Shown here: positions 24,168 through 31,915 of the stretch, piece by piece
How the letters are laid out: each line of letters begins with the position of its first letter
Position numbering within the stretch: position 1 is the stretch's first letter
Notes under the pieces: model-generated
What the model saw: the letters and a program-made list of their open reading frames with translations, nothing else
Database searches by the model: none
What the model was told of the DNA's origin: nothing
Assembly: GCA_025356035.1 (NCBI GenBank)
Contig: JANXYN010000050.1
Location: 1 to 36,599, forward strand
DNA: 36,599 nt
DNA from: Geobacteraceae bacterium
GTDB lineage: Bacteria; Desulfobacterota; Desulfuromonadia; Geobacterales; Geobacteraceae
Direction of reading: 5' to 3'
Position numbers and translations under genes: made by a program

Positions 24168-24312
24168 TCAGGCTGTTGAAAAACTACTGCGGAGGCCATC
24201 TGCTGCGTTGCGCGGTGCTCGCTAACTCGCCTATCTAAAGTGATATGTCTCGGTAGCTGCGCTACGTGCGCCTTGCATCTGGCCTTCCTCGCTACGTTTT
24301 TCAATAGTCTGA
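24168..24312. repeat. Palindromic intergenic element, TGCAAGGC family, copy 3
   Basis: The ends TCAGGCTGTTGAAAAAC and (reverse complement of the right end) TCAGACTATTGAAAAAC differ by two bases. The minus strand carries GATGCAAGGCGCACG, a short GTAGCGCAGCTAC palindrome and GCGCAACGCAGCAGATGGCC. It is the longest copy (145 bp), lies in the leader of the U32 gene, and accounts for a third of the 414-base gene-free stretch 24137-24550. Confidence 0.85.
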
Positions 24313-24336
24313 TATTGGCAAAATCGCGACGATGCT

Positions 24337-24364
24337 AGCATATCCCCGGCAGTTATGGAACCAA
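24337..24364 (-). promoter_or_regulatory. Possible weak promoter for the U32-arn gene string
   Basis: On the minus strand TTGGTT (24364-24359) and TATGCT (24342-24337) are 16 bases apart. Transcripts would start just before the repeat at 24168-24312. The match is weak. Confidence 0.25.
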
Positions 24365-24369
24365 AAAGG

Positions 24370-24409
24370 GCGTTTTCCCTTGACAACTGATGCGAAAACG
24401 CTTTAATAA
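24370..24409 (+). promoter_or_regulatory. Promoter of the LysM-protein gene with flanking inverted repeat
   Basis: A perfect TTGACA (24380-24385) is followed after 18 bases by TAATAA (24404-24409). GCGTTTTC (24370-24377) and GAAAACGC (24394-24401) form an 8-bp inverted repeat that brackets the -35 box, as a repressor site would. The leader to the ATG at 24551 is about 135 bases. Confidence 0.6.
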
Positions 24410-24550
24410 TGTTAATCTTTTGGCCGCGGGGCGCGGTCGTCCCCTCCCGAGTTTTCGGATGGACACTATTTAAAAGCCGGCATGGATGCTGCAGCAAGCT
24501 GTGCAGGTCCGGCCAACGGTAAGCCGCCAATAAACGTTTTCGAGGTGCAT

Positions 24551-25669
24551 ATGAAAAAAATGCTTTGCACGGTGCTGACGGTGGTGTTCCTCTTCCTGAC
24601 GGTCCTGGCCGGTGCCGAAGAACCGACAATTTATATCATCAAACAGGGGGATACCCTCTGGGGTTTATCTGAGCGGTTTTTGAAAGACCCATACTATTGG
24701 CCGAATCTCTGGTCGCGCAACCAGGTCATTACCAATCCACACTTCATCTATCCCGGCCAAAAAGTAAAGGTCTACCCTGACAGGATCGAGATCATGCCGC
24801 CGGAAGGCCAGGCAGCAGCTGCACCGGTACCTCCCCAGATGCCGGCAGCTGCACCAGAGGTAGCTCCTCCTCCGGCGGTAGCCGAGGAAGCAGTGCCATC
24901 CAAGCCGGCCGAAGAGGCGGCGCCACCCAAGGAAGTGGTCAAAGAAGCGCCGAAGGCGCAGCCACCTGTGCGGGAAGTTGCCCGGGAGAAAGCCTTTACC
25001 GTCACCGGCGGTGAGGGTTTCGTCATGGAAGACCGGCTGAAACCCTATGGTTACATTATCGCTACCAATCAGAACCGCTCGATTGTCGGGGAAGACGATG
25101 TGGTCTATACCGATATCGGCAGGGTGAACGGGGCGAAGGTTGGCGACCGGTTCTCCATCTTCAAGAAGATGGAGCCCGTGAGCCATCCGGTGACCAATGT
25201 GACGGTGGGCTATAAGGTTGCCCCACTCGGCTCCTTGCAGCTTTCCCAAGTGGAAGAGAAAGTCTCCAAGGCGATTATTACCAAGTCTTATCTGGAGATC
25301 GGTCCCGGCTCCTATCTGATGCCGTACCATTCCCGGCGGCAGGAAGTTGCCTTGAAGTCAGCGGACCGCGATCTGAACGGCTACATCGTCGCGACCCAGA
25401 CCGGCAATGAAGGGATTGGCGAAGGGGATATTGCCTACCTCGATCTCGGCAAGAAGCAGGGGCTGGCGGTCGGCAATTTCCTCTACGTGGTGCGGGATGT
25501 GGTTCCCGACACGAAGTATGCGGAACCGGGCATCGACAAACTGCCGGAAGAGGTGCTCGGCGCGCTGGTGGTGGTGGCGAGCGGCGAGAATACCTCGACG
25601 GTGCTGGTGGTGAAAAGCATCGAAACCCTCTATCGAGGGGATCGGGTGGAATTGAAAAAAAGCAGATAG
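24551..25669 (+). CDS. Exported LysM-domain protein with duplicated C-terminal domain
   Basis: This is a 372-residue exported protein. A signal peptide (residues 1-22) is followed by one LysM peptidoglycan-binding domain (about 27-76, IKQGDTLWGLSERFL to YPGQKVKVY), a Pro/Ala/Glu-rich linker (about 83-145) and a C-terminal region with an internal duplication. Residues 167-206 (GYIIATNQNRSIVGEDD) match residues 277-316 (GYIVATQTGNEGIGEGD), and both continue into (V/I)AY.D(I/L)G...G..VG. It probably anchors to cell-wall peptidoglycan, and no catalytic site is seen. The ATG at 24551 follows GAGG. It has its own promoter and terminator. I do not know a function for the duplicated domain. Confidence 0.88.
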   Translation: MKKMLCTVLTVVFLFLTVLAGAEEPTIYIIKQGDTLWGLSERFLKDPYYWPNLWSRNQVITNPHFIYPGQKVKVYPDRIEIMPPEGQAAAAPVPPQMPAAAPEVAPPPAVAEEAVPSKPAEEAAPPKEVVKEAPKAQPPVREVAREKAFTVTGGEGFVMEDRLKPYGYIIATNQNRSIVGEDDVVYTDIGRVNGAKVGDRFSIFKKMEPVSHPVTNVTVGYKVAPLGSLQLSQVEEKVSKAIITKSYLEIGPGSYLMPYHSRRQEVALKSADRDLNGYIVATQTGNEGIGEGDIAYLDLGKKQGLAVGNFLYVVRDVVPDTKYAEPGIDKLPEEVLGALVVVASGENTSTVLVVKSIETLYRGDRVELKKSR

Positions 25670-25677
25670 TTGAAGGC

Positions 25678-25711
25678 AAAAGGAACCAGCAGACGGCTGG
25701 TTCCTTTTTTT
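25678..25711 (+). terminator. Intrinsic terminator after LysM-protein gene
   Basis: A perfect 13-bp stem AAAAGGAACCAGC (25678-25690) with its complement (25696-25708), a 5-base loop and a T run. Confidence 0.93.
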
Positions 25712-25766
25712 GCGCCGGTTGCGGCATGGCGGTTCCCCATCAACCTGACGTCTGGCGGCTTCAGTC

Positions 25767-26846
25767 ATGGAACATTATTACTGGTTTGCTCTCAAAGCGA
25801 TCCCCCAGGTGGGGAATGTGACCTTTCGCCGCCTGCTGGAGCGATTCGCCACGCCTGAAAAGGTTTTGCAGGCCCCTGCTGAGGCGCTGGCCTCGGTTAA
25901 GGGGGTCAGTAAGGCCGCCGTGGCCTCCATCAAGAGTTATGACTACCGTGTGGAAGCGGAGCGAGAGTGTGCGGCGGTAAGGAAATGCGGGGTGACGGTC
26001 GTCGATATCCTGGCTGCGGACTATCCGCCGCTGCTCCGGGAGCTCGTCGATGCACCTCCCTACCTCTATGTGAAAGGGACGATTGCCGGTCTGGCATCGG
26101 CCGTTGCCATAGTCGGTTCGCGCCGTGCTTCCACCTACGGGCTGGTCACCACCGAGCGGCTGGCTCGGGAGCTGGCCAGCCGTGGCATCACGGTGGTATC
26201 GGGAATGGCCAGGGGGGTGGACACCGCGGCCCATCGGGGCGCCCTTAAGGGGGGCGGATGGACCATCGGCGTGCTCGGCTGTGGTATTGATGTCATCTAT
26301 CCCCCCGAAAATAAACGGCTCTTCGAAGAGATGGCGGCCCAGGGGGGCCTTGTCTCGGAATTTCCGCTTGGGACCACGCCGCTGGCAGAGAATTTTCCCC
26401 GTCGTAATCGCATTATCAGCGGAGTATGCCGGGGTGTGTTGGTGGTGGAAGCTGCCGAGAACAGCGGCTCGCTCATCACCGCCCAGTATGCCCTGGAACA
26501 GGGGCGCGAGGTGTTTGCTATCCCCGGCAACATCAATGCCAGTGGCAGTCGCGGCACCAACCGTCTGATTAAGCAGGGGGCCAAGCTGGTGGAGGGGGTG
26601 GAGGATATTCTGGAGGAGCTGCCGCTACGGACCATGGTTCCAGCAGACATCCGGCAACCCCCGCAATTCAACCTCACGGAATCCGAAGCGGGCATCTGCA
26701 CATTTTTGACCGACGTGCCGCTGCAGATCGACGAGATCATCGTAAAAAGCGCCTTGACAGTGGGGGAGGTTTCCGCTATTTTACTCCGCCTGGAGCTGAA
26801 AGGGGCAATAACGCAGCTTCCCGGCAAATATTTTGCCATCATTTAA
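25767..26846 (+). CDS. dprA: DNA-processing protein DprA
   Basis: This 359-residue protein is DprA/Smf, which binds incoming single-stranded DNA and loads RecA during natural transformation. An N-terminal helix-hairpin region (IPQVGNVTFRRLL) precedes the Rossmann-like core with VAIVGSRRAS, VVSGMARGVDTAAHRGAL, VLGCGIDVIYPPEN, FPRRNRIISG and ENSGSLITAQ. A winged-helix-like C-terminal domain (about 290-359) ends the protein. The ribosome site before the ATG at 25767 is poor. topA follows after 67 bases, the common dprA-topA order. Presence of dprA alone does not prove competence. Confidence 0.95.
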   Translation: MEHYYWFALKAIPQVGNVTFRRLLERFATPEKVLQAPAEALASVKGVSKAAVASIKSYDYRVEAERECAAVRKCGVTVVDILAADYPPLLRELVDAPPYLYVKGTIAGLASAVAIVGSRRASTYGLVTTERLARELASRGITVVSGMARGVDTAAHRGALKGGGWTIGVLGCGIDVIYPPENKRLFEEMAAQGGLVSEFPLGTTPLAENFPRRNRIISGVCRGVLVVEAAENSGSLITAQYALEQGREVFAIPGNINASGSRGTNRLIKQGAKLVEGVEDILEELPLRTMVPADIRQPPQFNLTESEAGICTFLTDVPLQIDEIIVKSALTVGEVSAILLRLELKGAITQLPGKYFAII

Positions 26847-26913
26847 CCCGTTTCAGGTTTAAAGTTTATGGTCTGAACCACGAACCTCGAACCTTCATTT
26901 ACAAGGTGAACCC

Positions 26914-29235
26914 ATGACCCAACATCTCGTCATCGTCGAATCGCCCGCCAAGGCCAAGACCATCGAAAAATTTCTGGGGAAGGATTACAAGGTCCTGGCT
27001 TCCTATGGCCATGTCCGCGCCCTGCCGAGCAAACAGGGGTCGGTGGATATCGAACAGGATTTCGAGCCGAAGTACGCCATTCTCCCCGAAAGCAAAAAGC
27101 ATATCGACGCCTTGAAAAAGGAACTGAAGAACTCCGATTCCCTCCTCCTGGCAACAGACCCCGACCGGGAAGGGGAGGCAATCGCCTGGCACCTTTTGGC
27201 GGCGCTCGGTCTCGATAAGGGGAAGGTGAAGCTGCCGTTGAAACGGGTGGTGTTCCACGAAATTACCAAAGACGCCATTATCCATGCCGTTGAAAACCCC
27301 CGTGACATCGCCATCGATCTGGTCGATGCCCAGCAGGCCCGGTCGGTGCTCGACTATCTGGTCGGCTTTAACCTTTCTCCTTTTCTTTGGCGCAAGATCC
27401 GCTACGGACTCTCCGCCGGCCGGGTCCAGTCCGTGGCGCTCCGCCTCATCTGCGAGCGGGAAAAGGAGATCGAGGCATTCAAGGAACAGGAATACTGGAC
27501 CATTGCGGCGAGTCTGAAAAGCGCTGCCGGTCAGGGGTTCAGCGCCGGTTTGGTGGAGGTCGCAGGGAAGAAGCTCGGCAAGTTCGACATTCCTGGCAAG
27601 GAAGACGCGGACAAGCTGGTGAAAGCTTTACAGAAGAACGATTATCAGGTGGAAAAGGTTACCAAGAGTGAGCGGAAGCGACTTCCTTCCCCCCCCTTCA
27701 CCACCTCCACCCTGCAGCAGGAGGCGTCGCGCAAGCTCGGTTTTTCCGCGCGCAAGACCATGGCCACCGCCCAGAAGCTCTACGAGGGAATCGATATCGG
27801 CGAGGGGACGGTGGGCCTGATCACCTATATGCGTACCGACAGCGTGGTCCTCTCCAACCAGGCCCTCGATGAGGCCCAGCAGGTGATTACCGCCCTCTAC
27901 GGCAAGGACTATGCCCTGGACAAACCCCGCCTATTCAAGAACCGGGCGAAGAACGCCCAGGAAGCCCACGAAGCGGTCCGCCCCACCTATATTGCCAAGA
28001 CGCCGGCCGAAATGAAGCAGTACCTTTCTTCTGACCAGTTCAAGCTTTACGACCTGATCTGGAAGCGCACCGTTGCCTGCCAGATGGCGGAGGCCAAGCT
28101 GGATCAGACCTCAGTGGATATAACAGCCGGCAAAGGTTATAAAATGAGGGCCGCCGGCACGGTAATCCGCTTCCCCGGCTTCATGAAGCTCTATATCGAA
28201 GGGGTTGATGACGCCGCCGAGGAGAAGGAAGGGGTGCTCCCGCCGCTTAACGAGGGGGAAGCGCTGAAACTGGTGGAACTCTTGCCGGAACAGCATTTCA
28301 CCCAGCCACCCCCCCGCTATAGCGAGGCGACCCTGGTCAAGACCTTGGAAGAGTATGGCATCGGTCGTCCTTCCACCTACGCCAGCATCATGAACACCCT
28401 GGTGGAGCGTAAATATACCCGGCTCGACAAGAAGCGCTTTTTCCCGGAAGACGTGGGGATGGTGGTGACCGATCTGCTGGTCAATCATTTTACCCGCTAT
28501 GTGGATTATAACTTTACCGCCGCCCTGGAAGAGGAACTTGATCAGGTCTCCCGGGGGGAAAAACGCTGGAAACCCCTTATGCATGAGTTCTGGGAGCCGT
28601 TCAGCGCGCTTTTGAAGCAAAAAGAGGGGGAGATCAGCAAGGCCGACATCACCACCCAGGCCACCGACGAAATCTGCCCCGACTGCGGCAAGCCGCTGGT
28701 GGTGAAGCTGGGGAAGTACGGCAAGTTCTTCGCCTGTTCCGGCTACCCGGAGTGCCGTCACATCCGTGCCATGGACAAGGAGAAGGGGGAGCCGGCCGAG
28801 CCGGTTTATTCCGAAGAGCTTTGCGCCAAGTGCGGCAGTAAGATGCAGATTAAGGATGGGCGGTTCGGCAAATATCTCGCCTGCTCCGCCTACCCAGCCT
28901 GCAAGAATATCCAGCCGTTGGTGAAGCCTAAGGGGACCGGCATCACCTGTCCGGAATGCAAGGAAGGGGAGCTGATTGAGAAGAAATCCCGCTACGGCAA
29001 GATGTTTTATTCCTGCAACCGCTATCCCCAATGCAAGTTTGCCCTCTGGGACCTGCCGGTGGAGCAGAAGTGCCCGAAATGCGGCTTCCCGCTCCTGGTG
29101 AAAAAGGTCTACAAACGGGAGGGGGAATTCCTCAAGTGCCCCAAGGAGGGGTGTGATTACAAGGAGACCACGTCTGAGGCCCCAGAGGCTGCCGCTGCAC
29201 CACAGAAAGTGGTGAAAAGGGCGAAAAAAGCTTAG
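26914..29235 (+). CDS. topA: DNA topoisomerase I
   Basis: This 773-residue type IA topoisomerase relaxes negatively supercoiled DNA. The Toprim domain holds Glu9 (VESPAKAKTIEKFLG) and the DPDREGE acids (82-88). The catalytic Tyr305 sits in GLITYMRTDS. The C-terminal third carries four zinc-ribbon modules, opening with CPDC, CAKC, CPEC and CPKC, spanning about residues 587-760, and a basic alanine-rich tail. The last module has an extra two residues before its second cysteine pair (CPKEGC). The order dprA-topA-trmFO on one strand is common in bacteria. The ATG at 26914 follows AAGGTG. Confidence 0.97.
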   Translation: MTQHLVIVESPAKAKTIEKFLGKDYKVLASYGHVRALPSKQGSVDIEQDFEPKYAILPESKKHIDALKKELKNSDSLLLATDPDREGEAIAWHLLAALGLDKGKVKLPLKRVVFHEITKDAIIHAVENPRDIAIDLVDAQQARSVLDYLVGFNLSPFLWRKIRYGLSAGRVQSVALRLICEREKEIEAFKEQEYWTIAASLKSAAGQGFSAGLVEVAGKKLGKFDIPGKEDADKLVKALQKNDYQVEKVTKSERKRLPSPPFTTSTLQQEASRKLGFSARKTMATAQKLYEGIDIGEGTVGLITYMRTDSVVLSNQALDEAQQVITALYGKDYALDKPRLFKNRAKNAQEAHEAVRPTYIAKTPAEMKQYLSSDQFKLYDLIWKRTVACQMAEAKLDQTSVDITAGKGYKMRAAGTVIRFPGFMKLYIEGVDDAAEEKEGVLPPLNEGEALKLVELLPEQHFTQPPPRYSEATLVKTLEEYGIGRPSTYASIMNTLVERKYTRLDKKRFFPEDVGMVVTDLLVNHFTRYVDYNFTAALEEELDQVSRGEKRWKPLMHEFWEPFSALLKQKEGEISKADITTQATDEICPDCGKPLVVKLGKYGKFFACSGYPECRHIRAMDKEKGEPAEPVYSEELCAKCGSKMQIKDGRFGKYLACSAYPACKNIQPLVKPKGTGITCPECKEGELIEKKSRYGKMFYSCNRYPQCKFALWDLPVEQKCPKCGFPLLVKKVYKREGEFLKCPKEGCDYKETTSEAPEAAAAPQKVVKRAKKA

Positions 29236-29253
29236 CAACCTGGTACTACTTTG

Positions 29254-29408
29254 AGCCGCTAAGGCGCAAAGAAGGCACAACCGTTGAATCCGCAGTTCGC
29301 GCAGATTAACGCAGATTTGATCCATGTAGTATGCTAATCTGTGAAAATCGGTGTAATCTGTGGATACTTTGAGGTCGAGCTTCCTTTGCGCCGTTTGCGT
29401 CTCTGCGG
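29254..29408. repeat. Inverted-end intergenic element with nested second pair
   Basis: The outer ends are CCGCTAAGGCGCAAAG and (reverse complement of the right end) CCGCAGAGACGCAAAC. Inside them TCCGCAGTTCGCGCAGATT faces TCCACAGATTACACCGATT (reverse complement), giving a second inverted pair built on GCAGATT words. The unit lies between topA and trmFO and holds no gene. Confidence 0.7.
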
Positions 29409-29453
29409 TAAAGGTGTTGTTCTGCCCGGCTACAAGATGTTTCGAAAGGGTTT

Positions 29454-30770
29454 ATGTCAACTATTCAAACACCATCAATCACTATCATCGGTGGCGGGCT
29501 TGCCGGCTGCGAGGCTGCCTGGCAGGCGGCCAGCCGCGGTGTGCGGGTCACGCTCCATGAAATGAAACCGGTTAAATATTCGCCGGCCCATAGCCTGCCG
29601 GGACTTGCTGAGCTTGTCTGCTCCAATTCCCTGCGTGGCGCAGCGCTGGAAAATGCCGTTGGCCTTCTGAAAGAGGAGCTGCGGCGGCTTGGTTCCCTCT
29701 TCATGGAGGCGGCGGATGCGACCCGGGTCCCGGCCGGCGGAGCGTTGGCGGTGGACCGCGGGCTTTTCTCCGCCTACATTACCGACAAGATCGCGGCTCA
29801 CCCCCTCATTGATCTGGTGCGCGGCGAGGTGGCCGAGCTGCCACCGACCGGCACGGTAATCATCGCCACTGGCCCCCTCACCAGCGATCTTCTGGCGCAG
29901 CAGCTCGGCGTCCTGACCGGTGCCCAGCTCTACTTCTATGACGCCATTGCCCCCATCGTCATGGCCGATTCCCTGGATCTGACCAAAATCTTCCGCGCCT
30001 CCCGCTATGGCAAGGGAGATGGGGACGATTACCTCAACTGCCCGATGGACGAGGCTGAATACCGAGCGTTTGTGGCTGCCCTGCTGGCGGCGGAGAAGGT
30101 GCCGTCCAAAGATTTCGAGAAGGTGGTACACTTTGAGGGGTGCATGCCGATCGAAGAACTGGCGGCGCGGGGTGTGGATACCCTCCGCTTTGGCCCGATG
30201 AAACCGGTGGGGCTCACTGACCCCCGCACCGGCCGGGAGCCCCATGCGGTGGTGCAGCTCCGCCTGGAAAACCGCGAGGGGACCATGTATAACCTGGTGG
30301 GGTTCCAGACTAAGCTCACCTATCCGGAACAGAAGCGGATCTTTCCGATGATTCCAGGGCTGGAACAGGCCGAGTTTGTCCGGCTCGGCTCCATGCACCG
30401 CAATACCTTTATCAATGCGCCGCGCCTCCTGGAGCCGACCCAGCAGTTGAAACAGCAGCCACGGCTGTTTTTTGCCGGTCAGATCACCGGAGTAGAGGGG
30501 TATGTGGAATCGGCGGCCAGTGGTTTTCTGGCCGGAGTGAACGCGGCGCGGGGAGAACTGGGGCTGGATTTAACCGCCCCCCCGGCAAACACCGCCCTGG
30601 GGGCGCTGGTGCGACATATCACTAATGCCGACGCTAAGCATTTCCAGCCGATGAACGTAAATTACGGCCTGTTCCCCGAACTTGCCGGTCGTGCGAAAAA
30701 GCAGGAGCGGCGGCAGAAGCTTGCCGAGCGGGCACTGGAGGAACTTGAACTGTGGATGAAGCAGGTATAG
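29454..30770 (+). CDS. trmFO: Folate-dependent tRNA-U54 methyltransferase TrmFO
   Basis: This 438-residue flavoprotein makes 5-methyluridine at tRNA position 54 using methylenetetrahydrofolate and FADH2. The FAD-binding motif [13 protein letters not shown] starts at residue 11. Catalytic cysteines are expected at Cys56 ([10 protein letters not shown]) and in the later [15 protein letters not shown]. The C-terminal [10 protein letters not shown] and [19 protein letters not shown] blocks are diagnostic. The ATG at 29454 has AAAGGG just upstream. It follows topA across a repeat element and precedes a small membrane protein gene, so the repeat lies inside a likely operon. Confidence 0.96.
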   Translation: MSTIQTPSITIIGGGLAGCEAAWQAASRGVRVTLHEMKPVKYSPAHSLPGLAELVCSNSLRGAALENAVGLLKEELRRLGSLFMEAADATRVPAGGALAVDRGLFSAYITDKIAAHPLIDLVRGEVAELPPTGTVIIATGPLTSDLLAQQLGVLTGAQLYFYDAIAPIVMADSLDLTKIFRASRYGKGDGDDYLNCPMDEAEYRAFVAALLAAEKVPSKDFEKVVHFEGCMPIEELAARGVDTLRFGPMKPVGLTDPRTGREPHAVVQLRLENREGTMYNLVGFQTKLTYPEQKRIFPMIPGLEQAEFVRLGSMHRNTFINAPRLLEPTQQLKQQPRLFFAGQITGVEGYVESAASGFLAGVNAARGELGLDLTAPPANTALGALVRHITNADAKHFQPMNVNYGLFPELAGRAKKQERRQKLAERALEELELWMKQV

Positions 30771-30774
30771 GTAG

Positions 30775-30807
30775 AGGTAGAGGATTTTCTTTACTGTGCC
30801 TCTACCT
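30775..30807 (+). repeat. Hexamer repeat and hairpin after trmFO
   Basis: The tail of trmFO runs into GGTATA-GGTAGA-GGTAGA, and AGGTAGAGG (30775-30783) pairs with CCTCTACCT (30799-30807) around a 15-base T-rich loop. No T tract follows, so read-through into the next gene is likely. Confidence 0.55.
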
Positions 30808-30832
30808 TAACCTGCGACTAAAAGGAGCATAT

Positions 30833-31084
30833 ATGGACAACGGCAAGGCAAAGCAGGAAATATCGGTGATCGGTCGGCTCTTTTCCCTGGAGGCCCTGCT
30901 GTTATTGATGGGGGTATTTTCGCTGGTTTCCGGTATCGTTACCGGCGAGTCAACCCAGATCTTCTATGGGTTAGTGATAGTGGTTGGGTCGGTGGTGCTC
31001 TTTTTTGTCCGGAAAAAGGACTGGAAAAAGCACTGGGAAGATATGGAAGCAGAAGGTAAAGCGCGCAGGAAGGATAAGGAATGA
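30833..31084 (+). CDS. Small two-helix membrane protein
   Basis: This is an 83-residue protein with two membrane segments (about 17-34 and 41-58) and a strongly charged, mostly basic C-terminal tail (RKKDWKKHWEDMEAEGKARRK). I do not recognise the family. The ATG at 30833 has a good AAAGGAG ribosome site. Its stop overlaps the maf start (ATGA), so the two are translationally coupled. A role linked to Maf or to cell-envelope growth is possible but is not shown by the sequence. Confidence 0.75.
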   Translation: MDNGKAKQEISVIGRLFSLEALLLLMGVFSLVSGIVTGESTQIFYGLVIVVGSVVLFFVRKKDWKKHWEDMEAEGKARRKDKE

Positions 31085-31665
31085 ACCCCTCCCGCCACAA
31101 GATTGTGCTGGCATCGGCTTCGCCGCGCAGGGTCGAACTTTTAAGTTCGGCAGGGGTCACCTTCGCGGTGATGCCGAGTGGCATCCCCGAGGAAGCACTC
31201 CCCAACGAACTCCCCGAAGACCATGTGCTGCGTCTCGCCAGGGAGAAGGCGCTGGATGTGGCGAAACGGGAGGACGGGCGCTTTTTCATCGGTGCCGACA
31301 CGGTGGTGGTCTGCGATGGTGAGATCATGGGGAAACCGAAAGACAGTGCCGATGCAGCAAGGATGTTGCGAAAGCTTTCTGGCATTGGGCACTTCGTGAT
31401 CACCGGCTTTGCCATCTACGACAAAGAGCGCAAGGACGCCATTGCCGCAGCGGTGCAGACCAGGGTTTATTTTAAACAGTTGCGCGATGAGGAGATCCAA
31501 GCCTACATTGCTACCGGCTGCCCCTTTGACAAGGCGGGGGCCTATGCCATCCAGGGAGGTGCTGGCTACATGGTGGAGAGGATCGACGGTTCCTATTCCA
31601 ATGTGGTCGGGCTACCGCTCTGCGAGGTGGTGGAGGCGCTTCGGCGTATTGGTGCAATTGACTAA
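31081..31665 (+). CDS. maf: Maf-like nucleoside triphosphate pyrophosphatase
   Basis: This 194-residue protein of the Maf/HAM1 superfamily hydrolyses dTTP, UTP or modified nucleotides to the monophosphate, a house-cleaning role. The start KIVLASASPRRVELL (residues 6-20) carries the conserved SxxR. GADTVV (about 69-74) with its aspartate, GKPKD, and AYAIQGGAGYMVERIDGSYSNVVGLPL complete the site. The C-terminal pattern fits the YhdE (dTTP/UTP) subgroup. It overlaps the preceding gene by 4 bases. A repeat element of about 220 bases separates it from yggS. Confidence 0.94.
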   Translation: MNPSRHKIVLASASPRRVELLSSAGVTFAVMPSGIPEEALPNELPEDHVLRLAREKALDVAKREDGRFFIGADTVVVCDGEIMGKPKDSADAARMLRKLSGIGHFVITGFAIYDKERKDAIAAAVQTRVYFKQLRDEEIQAYIATGCPFDKAGAYAIQGGAGYMVERIDGSYSNVVGLPLCEVVEALRRIGAID

Positions 31666-31678
31666 TCCAAAACTCTTT

Positions 31679-31900
31679 TGCCACGGAGACACAGAGGCAC
31701 AGAGAAAAACAAACCAAAAGCACTTGCCACAGAGAACACAGAGGTCACAGAGCACCCCAAGAAAATCAATGCAAAAATCGTTGAACAAGGATGGACAGGA
31801 GATACAGGTTAAAAGTAACTTGAATAAATTGATTAATCCTGATTATCCTGAATATCCCTGTTAAAATGGTTTTTTCGCCTTTCTCCGTGTCTCTGTGGCA
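31679..31900. repeat. Inverted-end intergenic element with nested second pair
   Basis: The outer left end TGCCACGGAGACACAGAGG (31679) is an inverted copy of the right end, which reads TGCCACAGAGACACGGAG on the other strand (31900-31883). A further TGCCACAGAGAACACAGAGG lies at 31724. Nested inside, AACAAGGATGGACAGGAG (31784) faces AACAGGGATATTCAGGAT (31862, other strand). The stretch lies between maf and yggS and holds no gene. Confidence 0.85.
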
Positions 31901-31915
31901 GATATTCGAGCGATT

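Noticed and set aside
28111-29325. Long minus-strand ORF (404 residues) opposite topA
   Set aside because: It is antisense to the zinc-ribbon part of topA, with no ribosome site or family resemblance. The topA frame is certain.
29475-30398. Minus-strand ORF (307 residues) opposite trmFO
   Set aside because: trmFO is unmistakable on the other strand. The antisense frame shows no domain.
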